Positions 1-12,729 of a DNA stretch of 64,000 nucleotides are shown one piece after another. The translations under genes and the position numbers were made by a program. This DNA is from Sorex araneus (lineage: Eukaryota > Chordata > Mammalia > Eulipotyphla > Soricidae). Below the pieces are notes generated by a model. That model was not told the origin of the DNA. It made no database searches and worked only from the letters and a program-made list of their open reading frames with translations. Positions within the stretch are counted from its first letter, which is position 1; every line of letters starts with the position of its first letter. The DNA lies in NCBI RefSeq assembly GCF_027595985.1, contig NC_073304.1:220356000-220419999 (forward strand). Reading direction: 5' to 3'.

Positions 1-235
1 TAACTACCATGCTTTTATTAGCTTAAATGTCCTTTATTGCTTGTATTCAAGTTTAATGACATACAAAACTCAAGAAACATTAGTCTGCTACTTTGGATGT
101 CAATATTTTTCTATACATCCCTTGTGTATAAACTGACTTATCAATAAAAAAGCAATAAATATCAGGAAAATGGGCAAAGGACCATCAATACAAAAAAGGT
201 CCAGTGAACATAAAGTATTTAAATTCAAAAATAAC

Positions 236-1033
236 AAGAATTTGATTCAGCAATACCACTTCTGGGAATATATCCTGGAGAAACAAAAAAGTATAGTTGA
301 AATGACATCTGCACTTATATATTCATCGCGGCACTGTTTACAATAGCCAGAATCTGGAAAAAATCCGAGTGCCCTAGAACAGATGGCTGGTTAAAGAAAC
401 TTTGGTACATCTATACAATGGAATACTATGCAGCTGTTAGAAAAGATGAAGTCATGAACTTTGCATATAAGTGGATCAACATGGAAAGTATCATGCTAAG
501 TGAAATGAGCCAGAAAGAGAAGGACAGGCATAGAAAGATTGCACTCATCTGTGGAATATAAAACAACAGAGTAGGAGACTAATACCCAATGTAGTATATA
601 ATACCTGGAGGTTGGCTCCATAGCTTGGAAGCTGGCCTCACATGCTGGGGGAAAGTCATCCTAGATAGAGAAGGGAACTCCAAGTAAAATGTGATTGGTG
701 ATCCTGCACGGGGAGGGAGATGCGTGCTGAAAGTAGACTAGAGACTGAACATGATGGCCACTCAGTGCCCCTACTGCAATCCACAACACCCAAAAGGAGA
801 GAGAGAGAGAGAACAAATTGGAATGCCCTGCCACAGAGGCGGGGTGGGGCGGAGGGAATGGGATTGGGGGGGGGCGTGGGGGGGGAGGGATACTGGGTTC
901 ATTGGTGGTGGAGAATGGACACTGGTAGAGGGATGGGCTCCCGAATACTGCATGAGGGAAAAACAAGCACGAAAAGGTGTGAATCTGTAACTGTACCCTC
1001 ACTGTGACTCAATAAAAAAAATTTTAAAAAAAC
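236..1033 (+). mobile_element. L1 (LINE-1) 3' end: ORF2 C-terminus plus 3' UTR
   Basis: This is a 5'-truncated LINE-1. Positions 236-561 read as the end of L1 ORF2 (motifs [60 protein letters not shown]), with one internal stop. A 3' UTR follows, with a purine-rich and G-rich stretch at 800-900, and the element ends in an A-rich tail near 1010-1033. The same ORF2 end is seen on the minus strand at 41.8-42.6 kb. The small ORFs in 660-1007 are translations of the UTR. Confidence 0.9.
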
Positions 1034-2384
<1,351 letters not shown>

Positions 2385-3340
2385 GGCCCTAGAGATTGAT
2401 TTGTGGTTCCCTTCGTGGGTAAGGGGATGGGGGCCTCATTTGAGGTTAAAGGTTCCATATTATAAAGGGGGGCTGAATGCATTGTAGCCTGCTGCCCACT
2501 CGGAGAATGCCCTGCTACTGTACTGGGGTGTACTGTTACGGCAACAACCTCGTTGGCAGGTTCAATCACGACACTGGGGATGTGTGAAGGTGAAGCGTGA
2601 GGGGGACCTGGTGAAAATGTCATCCTCTGATTCTCCAGAGTCTGGATTGGGAATGCTTTGTGAGTCTGAGTTGGAGAGTCTGGAGCCTTAGGAGAGGTGC
2701 CTTGCTGAGTCTAAAAAATGAATCCTCAACTCCCTCTGAAATGATGAGGGAATCATTTCATACTTTCTTCAGTAAATCAGGAATCTTAAGCACGACATCC
2801 TACTGGGTTTCCCAAGATAAACCAGAATTGTTACTTTGAGATTTCTTATGATGAGCCTGATACCTCTTTGCAGTCTGACATAGCAACTGATAACTTTTGG
2901 AAATTTTAGATGTTGATAAGGATAATATGGATGTGTTGATAAAGGTGTTGATAAAGAAAACTTGGATGACAGGGACCCAGTTCCAGAGAGAGGGTGGAGC
3001 AGATCCCCTTGAGTGGTTATGACATAATCATGAAGGTTCTCTTTAGGCTGTGACGATTCTTGCTCCATAGTAGAAAAGCTTTTCTGTAGTCCTTGAGTCT
3101 GCACTTCCTGTAGGACTAAAGATTCCCCACCTGCCATGAGGTCAGTGCTTTCATATGATGAAAGTATAGTCTTTGTCCTGGCTCAAAACCTGGCTCAAAA
3201 CCTGATGCCCATCAGGTACAGAACTCAGCTCCACATATCCCATATGCGGGATAGCTTCTTGTTCCCTGAAGGCTCACGGCTCACTTGTCGGTGAGCCTCT
3301 AGATGCTCCATGAGGAATGGAGTCAGGGATCAGAGGCGCC
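2385..3340 (-). pseudogene. LRRC37 large-exon fragment next to ERV sequence
   Basis: The minus-strand reading contains LRRC37-like proline-rich pieces: HASPSHIPSVVIEPANEVV resembles the family repeat 'HLP..TVKPA..V', and LVLQEVQTQGLQ resembles the [10 protein letters not shown] repeat. Frames are broken by several stops. At its right end (3340-3370) the sequence passes into an ERV dUTPase-like segment. The whole block, junction included, recurs at 25.63-26.4 kb with high identity, so it belongs to a segmental duplication. Assignment to LRRC37 is by motif style and context. It is weaker for 2770-3340 than for 2385-2700. Confidence 0.6.
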
Positions 3341-3369
3341 TTTACCTGCACTGTCAGGGAATCCTCCAG

Positions 3370-4945
3370 ACAACCTAAGGTTTGCTGCTTCTAAGGTTCA
3401 CTTGAACAAGCTCCCTTTCTACCCCAGGGCTCAAATCTTGTCTCTGTACACCAGAAATTAATCTGTAGGGACTCTGGGTGGGAGAAATGGTAACTGTATC
3501 AGGGCAGGGAATATCCAAGGCAGTGCTCCCTGCCGTGGCCGGTTGAAGCGAATCTACTGACTGGAGCTCTGAAGCTCCACGTAGGGGAGAAGGGATGCAG
3601 CTGGGAATGTCCCCTGATTTTGCAGGGCCAGGGGCTGGCCCCACTGCAAGTTTTCAGAATAGGGGTCACCAGCCTTGCTAAGATGGGAGGGACAATCTCT
3701 GGCCCAATGGTTTCCCTATGCCATCATGGACGAGGTCCAGCTGGTGTTCTCACAGTGGCACTGTTTGGAGGTTCCCTGCAGTACTTACGGAAGTGGCCTG
3801 ATCCCCACAATTAAAACATTTGCCCTGATCTTGCCTCTGTATGGCATAGGCCTCAACAGCATTCATAGGTGCCTAGTGTTTGATAGAACCCACATTCCCA
3901 CATGCCTTCAAGTACCCCATAATGTCCTCCTCTTCCTTAATGGGGCACTGCATGGCCTGCCAATCCTCATTAGCATTTTCAAAGGCCAATTGTTTGGACA
4001 AAAGCTCCTGAGTTTCCTTACCCTTCACCTGCTTTCCTATGGCTTCCATCAACCTCCCTGTGAAGTCCTCATAGGGTTCTGTGGCACCCTGAATAATCTT
4101 AGTATAGCTCCCCTTCAATTCAGCATCTGCATCAATCTTCTCCCAGGCTCACAAGGTGGCGTCACGGACATGAGTAAAAACAGCAGGAGGCAAGGTGACT
4201 TGCTTTAGGGTCGTGCCATTTCCCTTCACCTATTAACATCTCATAAATCAATTTAGTCCCTGACAATTTTCGTCCAGCATGGCCTTGGGTCTATAGTTTT
4301 ACCTTGGCCTCATCACTGAACTACATCCTCCATTGCATATACTGAGAAGGGCTTAAGCAAGTCTTAGCAACCACATGAAAAGCTTGAGGTACCCAATGAG
4401 CCTTTTTACTCCAGCCTGTAAAGATACTCCTTACAGTATGGATGTGTAGGTCCATATGAGGCACAGGCCTTTTTTAAATTACTGAGTGAGTCCATTCTTA
4501 ACCCTTCCTAAGATGGAGACTGATTTTCCTCCACCTGGATGGGAAAAAAGAGAGACGGAGCTCATGGGGCCTGGGTGGGATTGACCATTTACGGTCGAGA
4601 GGTCTCAACTGTAAGCTTCTATCGGGAGCATGTCCCAAGCTACTAGGAGGTCGCTTGGTTGAAGGGCGGTGGCTCCTGTGAAATGCCTTGCGTACCATGC
4701 CGCTCTCAGGCTCTCAGACTCAGAATCTGAGCAAACTGGTAGCTGGCTCATCATACCCATCACTTTCTTCTGATTCACTGGAAGTGCAGTCACACCAGGG
4801 AGGTGGTGGTCTCTCTGGCTTAACATCAGTAGGGAACGTTAACTCATGAGTGGCAGAGAGATTTTTGCTCTGAGAACGTGTTTGCACTGGAAATGCCTTG
4901 AGCTGCTTTCGAGGCATGGGTACGGGTGTAGCCAAGCCTTGAACA
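3370..4945 (-). pseudogene. Endogenous betaretrovirus-like gag and dUTPase fragment (copy A)
   Basis: Read on the minus strand, right to left: a Ser-rich matrix/linker region (about 4935-4500), capsid (about 4350-3880, with motifs EPYEDFTGRLMEAIGKQVKG and IKEEEDIMGYLKACGN), a degenerate CCHC zinc-knuckle region (about 3840-3690) and the start of a dUTPase-like domain (ATAGSTALDIPCP, about 3540-3500). A Gag polyprotein followed by dUTPase is typical of class II (betaretrovirus-like) ERVs. Frameshifts and stops interrupt every domain. No LTR or primer-binding site is attached: the copy stops at about 4945, beside an LRRC37 exon copy. It is nearly the same as 26.4-28.1 kb. Confidence 0.8.
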
Positions 4946-5075
4946 TTGGGCTCAATGAGAAATGAGAATCATTTCAGTTGGGCAGGGGGAGTGAGGCAGA
5001 TACAGGAAGACACTGAAGCAAAGGCTTGCTACGTCAATAGGCAGAATGCAGAGATGAGAGGAAAGGTGATTCTTA

Positions 5076-5612
<537 letters not shown>

Positions 5613-6304
5613 AGGGCAAGGTTCTGGATCTCTGACCGCCGATAAGGACCACACAGGAATGCAATTAGCAAGCGGGTAGTTTATGAAGCTGGCTAGCCAG
5701 GGTCGTGCACTTGCACACAGCGACACGCAGGTCCCATGTGCCAGGCAAGGCCCCAACCCAGGGTGCAGGGGTAACTTCGTTAGGCCCATGTTGGCCGTTT
5801 CTGCGAGAGTGTGAACCCCCGCGCATTCCCTGGCCAATAAGTTCATAATTTGAAAAAAAGGGGCTGGAGTGATAGCACAGCGGGTAGGACGTTTGCCTTG
5901 CACGCGGCCGACTCGGGTTCGAATCCCAGCATCCCATATGGTCCCCTGAGCACCGCCAGGAGTAATTCCTGAGTGCATGAGCCAGGAATAACCCCTGGGC
6001 ATCGCCGGGTTTGACCCAAAAAGAAAAAAAAAAGTTCATAATTTGACATGCCTCTCCCTCCAATCCCATTAGGCCCATCTGCTTGTCCAGCCTATAGATT
6101 TACAGGTCACAATTGCATGAGCACCCGCACGGGTCTGAGGGCTGAGCCTGGGTCTGGGAGGCTATCTGTTTAGATTATATCCTTATATGGTCGTAGCTCA
6201 GGAGCCCGCACATTCCTCTTGGAGAAAGCACATAGCAGAAGGCTGAGGGGAAAATATACGGTTTTCATTGTCTTTGGCCCAGCCCTGGGCCGACCTGCCC
6301 TGTT
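5613..6304 (-). mobile_element. LTR-like insertion inside the LRRC37 exon copy
   Basis: About 690 bp separate two stretches that are contiguous in the intact exon (the boundary falls in the codons for THSNVTPIT). The insert's ends are roughly inverted (TAGGGCAAGG at left, CCTGCCCT at right). On the minus strand it ends with an A/T-rich motif, then TTGCATTCCTGTGTGGTC, as in many LTR R/U5 regions. A SOR SINE is nested at 5862-6035. I cannot define an exact target-site duplication, so 'LTR' is an inference from size and ends. Confidence 0.5.
5862..6035 (+). mobile_element. SOR-type SINE, full length
   Basis: tRNA-derived SINE. The head is GGGCTGGAGTGATAGCACAG, the B box is GGGTTCGAATCCC, the body includes CATATGGTCCCCTGAGCACC, and the end GACCCAAAAAG is followed by poly-A. 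It is nested in the LTR-like insert. Confidence 0.9.
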
Positions 6305-7860
6305 AGTGTCTCATTTGAGTGTTCTGTAGCACTGGTACTTGTCAGGGTTGTCGAGGGTCTAGTCTTCACAGTGTGTTCTGGGGTTACAGTCAAACGTTGA
6401 TTTGAAACCCCAGACTGAGTAGAGCTGAAACTTTAGTTGAGCCAGATTGAATGAGTCTGCACATGCCCTGATGGTTTTGTCACAGTGTGCTCTGTGGGAG
6501 TGGTAGTCTTCTTCAGGGTCACAGAACCTTTGCTCTCCCTACTTGGTTCTGCCGTGATAGTCGTGACATGGGCTGAGGATGGATATTGAGTTGATGCTGA
6601 AACTGTTCGTTCCAGATGCTCTGGAGCCTGAGCCAAAACGATATCAGTTGGTAGCTCTGAAAGCTGAGTGAGGGTCTCCTGCACAGGTGAAGAAATGTCC
6701 ATTTCCTCAGCAGGTTCCTTGTCTGGTGAAAGCTGAGTTTGAGTCTGTCCCAAATGTAGAACTACCCTCTCACTCTGAAACATCTGTTTTTCTGAAATTG
6801 TTGGAAGATAAAATTTGCCTGCCAGAAAATTCCATGTTCTCAGAGAGGCCTGGAAATGAAGCCAGGACCTCCAGAGATGGAGATATTCATCCTCATGGGG
6901 AGATCCAGGAAACAGAGTTGGGTTCTCCTGGGAGCCTGGAGATTGCGCTTGGCTCTCTTGGGGAACAGACTGTGATGCTGCCATCTCAGGGTGCTCTGTA
7001 GACTGAGCTGCGTTTTCTTGTTGGGATAAAAATATTTGAGAATCATTTGAAGGCTCATCTGTAGTCAAGTCCTCCTGAGAGACTGAATGTTGAGGTGGGG
7101 TCTCTTTCTGGGTTACAGATCTGGTTGTTGCAGTAGTCGTTAGAGGATGAGCTGAGACTGGATCCTGAGCAAATGGTTTAATCTCAGGGTGCTCTAGTGA
7201 GTTATTTGGGATCTCCTGAGAGACTGTGTAAGTGTCCACCTCAGGAAGATCTGGAGTCAGAGCAATGGTCTCTTGTTGACCTAACGTAGCTTCAATCTTT
7301 TCAAGGCTGATTGCAGGGTGATCAGTCTTCCTCATGGACTGGAAAAGGGCCAATTTCTGTGGTGGCCCCATACCTGGAGAAACTGTCATTTTAGATAACA
7401 CTGGTTACTGAGCTTCCCCCAGACCTAGAGGTGAGGTGTGACATTCTGATGTACAGATTTAGCAACAGGATCCATAGTTAACTCTGTAGACAGATCTACA
7501 CTTTTTGCACTTTGGTACCCCACTGTGGGCTTGGATTCTTAACTGGGCCCTCCTGCTGACTTTGAGAAGACTGAAGTCTTTCAGACTATGTTGAGACTTC
7601 CTGATTGACTGAAGAAAGTATGAAATGACTCCCTCATCATTTCAGAGGGAGTTGAATACAGATCTGGACAATCTGTTGCAGTGCCAAAAGTCGCAGCTTT
7701 TCTGGGGGAATCAGGGAGTTGGCTGGGGTTGCATGCTAGGGTGGTGAAGTTGTGCTAACCCTCTGAGCCTCAGATTTCACTTTGGGCAATGTCAGAGGCA
7801 GAGGCTGATCCCGACTCACAATAAAATCTGTTGATACATCATATGAGAAAGATTGCACTC
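6305..7860 (-). pseudogene. LRRC37 large-exon copy, 5'/middle part
   Basis: The minus-strand reading is open for 322 codons (7401-6433). It carries LRRC37 repeat motifs: [55 protein letters not shown] and [24 protein letters not shown]. These match the intact plus-strand exon at 54990-55290 almost residue for residue. It continues in 5077-5612 after the LTR-like insert. The 7400-7860 end duplicates 1960-2380, but with stops. It appears to have been coding until recently; it is now separated from any promoter or LRR exon on this strand within the window. Confidence 0.8.
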
Positions 7861-8034
7861 ATATGTGGAATATAATGTAACTGAGAAGTACAAGTTGGCA
7901 ACGATGCAACTTCTGGCAGATATCCCTGTTGACCTCTTTTTTTGGCTTTAATTCCCAAGTCCATTGCTGGACTTACTCATATATTCATTTTTAAATGATA
8001 AAATAAGTATTTTATAGGAATTGCTGAGAAGCTC

Positions 8035-8160
8035 TTTACTGTATCACTGTATCACTGTCATCCTGTTGTTCATTGATTTACTTGGGCAGGCGCCAGTAAC
8101 GTCTCCACTCGTCCCAGCCCTGAGATTTTAGCAGCCTCTCCTTACTCGTCAAAGGGTTTT
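8035..8160 (-). mobile_element. SINE fragment of the CACTGT-tailed type
   Basis: Begins with TATCACTGTATCACTGTCATCC and continues GTAACGTCTCCACTCGTCCCAGCCCTGAGATTTTAGCAG. The same sequence reappears at 63825-64000. It is related to the body of the long SINEs at 21.5, 22.6, 47.1 and 47.6 kb, which also end in a CACTGT/GTGACA-type simple tail rather than poly-A. Confidence 0.6.
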
Positions 8161-8221
8161 TAAAGTCAAAGGGTTTTTATGAGGTTTCAAATTCCAAGCA
8201 TGTAAAGCATGTAAAGAACTT

Positions 8222-8720
8222 ATTTTTTTTAACTCTTTATTATATCACCATGTGGAAAGTTACAAAGTTCTCAGGTTTATGTCTCAGTTATACAATATTC
8301 AAACACCCATCCCTTCACCAGTGCCCATACTCCACCACCAAAAACCCCAGTATACCCCCCGCCCCCACCCCCTACCCCCTACTGTATAACTAATGAATTT
8401 CACTCCATTTTCTCTTTACCTTGATTACATTCCATAATTCAACACAAAACTCACTATAGTTGTTGGAGTTTCCACCCAAGAGAGACCTACCTACTACCAA
8501 GGAAGCATTTGATAATTAGTTTTCCATTGCTGGAAATGATGAGATATGTAGCCCCACTGCTACCAGTACATAACTCTTTTTTTTTTTTTCCTTTTTCCCT
8601 TTTTTTTTTCCCCCTCATCCCCCTTCCCGCGCCTCATAGTATGGTGTACGCCATGCCGCGTCGGCCAGCGTGGGGCTTTTGCTTAGTTCACAGTCCAGAG
8701 AGGTGGCTGCTACATTAATA
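8222..8720 (-). mobile_element. L1 3' UTR fragment
   Basis: Poly-T at 8222, then CACCCATCCCTTCACCAGTGCC and a C-rich tract. This is the reverse complement of the L1 3' UTR seen at 600-1030, and it parallels the end of the L1 at 41.4 kb. The right part (8580-8720) is T/C-rich and less certain. Confidence 0.7.
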
Positions 8721-8845
8721 ACCTTCAATATTTCAACAAAAACTTACTGTTATTATTTGGAGTTCCCCCGCCCCCCAAGTCAGACCTGTTCAAAAGGAAC
8801 CATTTCACATTGCTGACAATTATAAATGTTAATTCGCGCAGACGC

Positions 8846-9717
8846 AGCAGCCGAAATACAGGGTAAACAATGGGGACAGTTCCAATACCATGCGGTATTG
8901 GAACTGCAGCAGCATCCGCGCGGCTTTGGATTTCTGTATAAGGTCCAGAGAAAATTCTGCCAGAAATTGCATAGCCCAGCTCACAGTCCCAGTGCATTGC
9001 TATAAGAAGTCTGGAATCAAAGTCTTCAGGCGCAGAGGGTCCGCTTCATTCTCAGCAGCTCGGGATTTATCTGGGCCAAGGTCGTGCCAGTTACGCCCCC
9101 TTCCCATGAGTCCCTGGGAGCCCCAAGTGTAAAAATCGAATACCTCTGGGTTTGGAGTCTTAGAAGACGGTGCCTGCCAAGTGGGTGCCGCCAAGCCGCC
9201 ATTTTCCGTGCAGGAAGACAAGGTGGGGAGGAAAAAAATCCACCCCCGGGCAGCACAGAGTTGTAGCCCAGTTCGCAGTCCCAGTGCATTGCTATTAGAT
9301 GCTCCCTTTGAGCAGTCCTGTAGTTCCTCAGTCTGAGTTGAGATCTCCTGTGATGACGAGATCTCCTGTGCTCGAGTGCATGGGGGGCCTGTGGAGTCTT
9401 GATGGACAGTCCTGACTGGGGAGTCTGTGCTGTTGGGGTGCCAAGTAGAGACTTGCTTGTCTGTCGTGCCAGGGGGACAAGTGTTGGGGGGCGCTGAGGT
9501 TCCTGTGCTCCCTGGATCTTCTTGGCTGCCTTGGTGTTCTTGATTGCTTTCTCCTCAGGAGTCAATGCTTCTGTTTTGGTTACCATAAACTCCTTGAGCT
9601 CCCTGGAACAAGAAGAATACAGTCAGCTCTCACAAGGGACATGCCTCCTCTGCGTCACTTCCTGATTTCAGACAGGTATAGGAACTGTCCCCATTGTTCA
9701 CCCTGTATTTCGGCTGA
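8846..9717. repeat. Inverted repeat flanking the left edge of the tandem array
   Basis: About 43 bp at 8846-8890 (CAGCCGAAATACAGGG...GGGGACAGTTCCAATACC) is the reverse complement of 9674-9717 (GGTATAGGAACTGTCCCC...), with very few mismatches. A short palindrome follows at once (CCAATACCATGCGGTATTGG, 8881-8900). Positions 8970-9040 are a diverged, partly scrambled copy of the array sequence around 11960-12060. Confidence 0.75.
9026..9602 (-). pseudogene. Unassigned exon-like ORF, array copy 1 (diverged)
   Basis: The minus-strand acceptor CTTCTTGTTCCAG ends at 9603. It is followed in phase by G-ELKEF, then MVTKTEALTPEEKAIKNTKA, a lysine-rich stretch and a Ser/Arg-rich end (LEHRRSRHHRRSQLRLRNY). 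I do not recognise the protein. Compared with copies 2-4 it has I for T and K for A substitutions and runs on into sequence at 9026-9290 that the other copies lack at this point, because about 190 bp are missing here. It lies downstream, in transcription order, of an LRRC37 tail exon that already ends in a stop, so it may be 3' UTR, an alternative terminal exon, or a fragment of another gene. Confidence 0.4.
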
Positions 9718-9730
9718 AAATTATGTCCTA

Positions 9731-9838
9731 TTAAGAGGAATCCTTGTCATGCAGTTTTTTGCTTTTCTTATGTGTGACACTGAGTGGCCGATATGTGTCT
9801 CTCACGCACAGAGGCCACCTTCGCCAGATGAAGCCCCC
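9731..9838 (-). pseudogene. LRRC37 cytoplasmic-tail exon, array copy 1
   Basis: After a good minus-strand acceptor (GCCTTTTCCAG, ending at 9839) the exon reads, in phase 0, GGFIWRRWPLCVRDTYRPLS and then THKKSKKLHDKDSS before TAA. This resembles the end of LRRC37 proteins as I recall them (PLWFKDMYKPLSATR...KLHKKSS). It is phase-compatible with the transmembrane exon at 25173-25292, which also ends in phase 0. Several identical copies exist, so which one (if any) is used cannot be told. It is listed as pseudogene because no complete minus-strand gene is present. Confidence 0.7.
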
Positions 9839-11196
9839 CTGGAAAAGGCAAGGGGAGCTCATGATTCTGCACCCCGGTCCACTCCTGTCCTGCCTCAGTG
9901 CCCCCTCCTCCCATGCTGAACTGCCCCTGGTGTTCCACTGCATTTCTTCTATTTGAACTTCCAGAGGTTCTTGGAGGAAAACACAGACACACATCATTCA
10001 TCATTTACCCATTTCCCTTGCTTCCTAGGATGGAGTTCTCTGGTCTTGTTAGGACAACAACATGGGTACCTCGGTCTGGAGCCATGATGAGTCCAACCAC
10101 TATGACCTGACACCTTGAGAGAGATTCCATGCATACCTGTGGCGGTTTTCAGACATTTGTTGGGTCCATCCAAAGGGACCCCATTGTCTCTTGAGAGACC
10201 TTGATATGTAGCCTGGCTTGGAAAACAGGCAGGATATTTAGTTCTGCTCACCACTGTGGCCCCAGCAGATGCTGTGTGCAAAGAACAAACTGCCCACCAC
10301 ACTGAGAGAAAGCACTAGAGTCTGTCCAGAAGCGTTTCCACTGGTCGCCTCTGAATTTAGTCTCTCAGGCACCTTTTACCGGAAGTTTGGGTTGGGGGGG
10401 AACTGATTCTATATCTCCTAGCTGCTTTATCCCAGGTGCTGAACCAGAGTAAACGATGGGACCGTATGGCCTCCCTGAGCACAGATGGGCTGTGATCCCT
10501 GAGAGCAGAGCCACCCCACATGGGGGACTGAGCAGCCTGGCCATGTGGGGTCCTAAGACACTAACACTGAACTCAGGCCCAGGTCACAGGGCCAAGTAGC
10601 ACACGGAAGGGCTCCAGGGTCCCCAAGCACCGGCGGGAGGACACTCCAGTATAAATGAAAGGTTGTCAGACTAATATTTACCTGGATCTTCCATTTTTAG
10701 TTTTTATTCTTCTCTGACCGTATATCTGTTTTGAAAAAAAAAGTCATGATTATCGCGGTGACCAATCTCTATACAACCTTATTAATTCCATTGCTTTTGC
10801 TGTACCTACCCACTGACATCACTTTTTAAGAACAGGAGTTCTCTCTTGTTCAGTGGTCCCTGGGCATGACTTAAGGGGCACAGTTAGGAATACAGCTTAG
10901 TGACTGTTTTAGAGAAATTCAGCACATTAATCCGGATAAAAAACTATGCAGTAGGAAACTAAAAGTATCTGCCAAGACCCAAACACAGAAACATCCTTTT
11001 AACAGTGTGTTCTAAACAATGCCAAGAACCAGTCTGTTGCCTTTCCCATCGCCGCTATTATCCCCCGTGAGGAGTCCTCATCAATGCAGCACGCAGAGTT
11101 GAGTCTTACGGGAGACAAAACTTGGCTGCATTTCCAATGACTCCTCCCCAAACAAACCAAAACCAATAAAGTTTCTATGAGATATGTTGATTCCTG

Positions 11197-11365
11197 GGGC
11201 TATAGATATCACACTGTGGGTGGGGCACTTGCCTTGAACGTGACTGACCCAGATTCAATCCCAGGACCCCAGATTCCCTCAGCCCCCATTGGGAGTGATC
11301 CCTGAGAGCAGAGCCAGGAATAAGCCCTGAGCACAGATGGCTGTGGCCCCCAATAAATAAGTAAA
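11197..11365 (+). mobile_element. Old SINE inside array unit 1 (also in units 2-4)
   Basis: GGGGCTATAGATATCACACTG..., a B box-like CAGATTCAATCCC and GAGTGATCCCTGAGAGCAGAGCC mark a diverged tRNA-type SINE. The same element recurs at about 14088-14256, 17000-17168 and 19891-20059. Unit 1 has GAGAGCAGAG where the other three have GAGAACAGAG, a useful unit-specific marker. Confidence 0.7.
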
Positions 11366-12111
11366 TCGATATGTCAACTGTTAGAGCGACTTCGACTGAA
11401 CTTTCAATACTTTAAACATTTCCGTGTTTTTGTCCTTAAGGAGATAAAATGGAACAGTGGAATAAGGAGCACGGGCTGCTTTGCATGTGACCCTCATGTT
11501 TGAAAGTGGGATGATGGGGCTGGGGAGGTAGCTCAGTGGGAGAATGCCTGCCTTGCATGCAGGAGACGTGGGCTGGGTAGCCAGCATGACAAGAACAGCA
11601 AGAATGGAGGGATGCTAATGCTGCCCTTAGAGGACTGCGAGGATTAAACCAGACAACATATAGGAAACTCCTTGTACTGTGGTTGGCATAAATGAGTGCC
11701 TTTGCTGGTGATGTCACAAACGAGCAGCTTACACATATCGGAGGCTCAGAGAGCTCTTCCTCAGCACTGTCACTTCTAATGTATTCTAATTCTTTGTTGA
11801 CCCTTCCCATGTGTCCCTGGGAGCCCCAAGTGTAAAAATCGAATACCTCTGGGTTTGGAGTCTTAGAAGATGGCGCCTGCCATGTGGGTGCCGCCAAGCC
11901 GCCGTTTTCCAAGCAGGAAGACAGGGTGGGGAGGAAAAAATCCACCCCCGGGCAGCACAGAGTTGTAGCCCAGTTCGCAGTCCCAGTGCATTGCTATTAG
12001 ATGCTGCGCTGGATGCCCGAATGTGTTAGTTCTCTGGAATCAAAGTCTTTAGGCGCAGAAGGTCCTGTAAAGAACTTATTCGTACAGTACTTGGATGTGC
12101 CCACATGCTCG

Positions 12112-12493
12112 TTATGGTTTTATTAAAATATTGCATGGAAAGCCAAATTTCCAGGTGGTGTGAGGCGGGAGCCGTTCATTCGGACACGGTGGCTCCCTTT
12201 GAGGAGTCCTGTAGTTCCTCAATCTGAGTTGAGATCTCCTGTGATGACGAGATCTCCTGTGCTCGAGTGCATGGGGGGCCTGTGGAGCCTTGATGGACAG
12301 TCCTGACTGGGGAGTCCGTGCTGTTGGGGTGCCAAGTAGAGACTTGCTTGTCTGTCGTGCCAGGGGGACAAGTGTTGGGGGGCGCTGAGGTTCCTGTGCT
12401 CCCTGGATCTTCTTGGCTGCCTTGGTGTTCTTGGTTGCTTTCTCCTCAGGAGTCAATGCTTCTGTTTTGGTTACCATAAACTCCTTGAGCTCC
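12112..12493 (-). pseudogene. Unassigned exon-like ORF, array copy 2
   Basis: Acceptor at 12494; 121 codons are open from the first Met (MVTKTEALTPEEKATKNTKA) to a stop at 12112. The protein is basic, with a Gln/Pro-rich middle (GAQEPQRPPTLVPLARQTSK) and a His/Arg run. It is identical to copies 3 and 4. No family recognised. Confidence 0.45.
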
Positions 12494-12621
12494 CTGGAAC
12501 AAGAAGAATACAGTCAGCTCTCACAAGGGACCTGCCCCCTCTGTGTCACTTCCTGATTTCAGGCAGGTATTGGAACTGTCCCCATTGTTCACCCTGTATT
12601 TCGGCTGAAAATTATGTCCTA

Positions 12622-12729
12622 TTAAGAGGAATCCTTGTCATGCAGTTTTTTGCTTTTCTTATGTGTGACACTGAGTGGCCGATATGTGTCTCTCACGCAC
12701 AGAGGCCACCTTCGCCAGATGAAGCCCCC
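12622..12729 (-). pseudogene. LRRC37 cytoplasmic-tail exon, array copy 2
   Basis: Identical in reading to copy 1 at 9731-9838, exactly 2891 bp away: the same acceptor, the same VRDTYRPLS motif and the same TAA. Confidence 0.7.

Noticed and set aside
720-1007. ORFs over the G-rich stretch near 0.8 kb
   Set aside because: This is L1 3' UTR.
5862-6035. tRNA gene-like A and B boxes
   Set aside because: These are SINE heads, repeated dozens of times with poly-A tails. No cloverleaf-competent full tRNA was seen.
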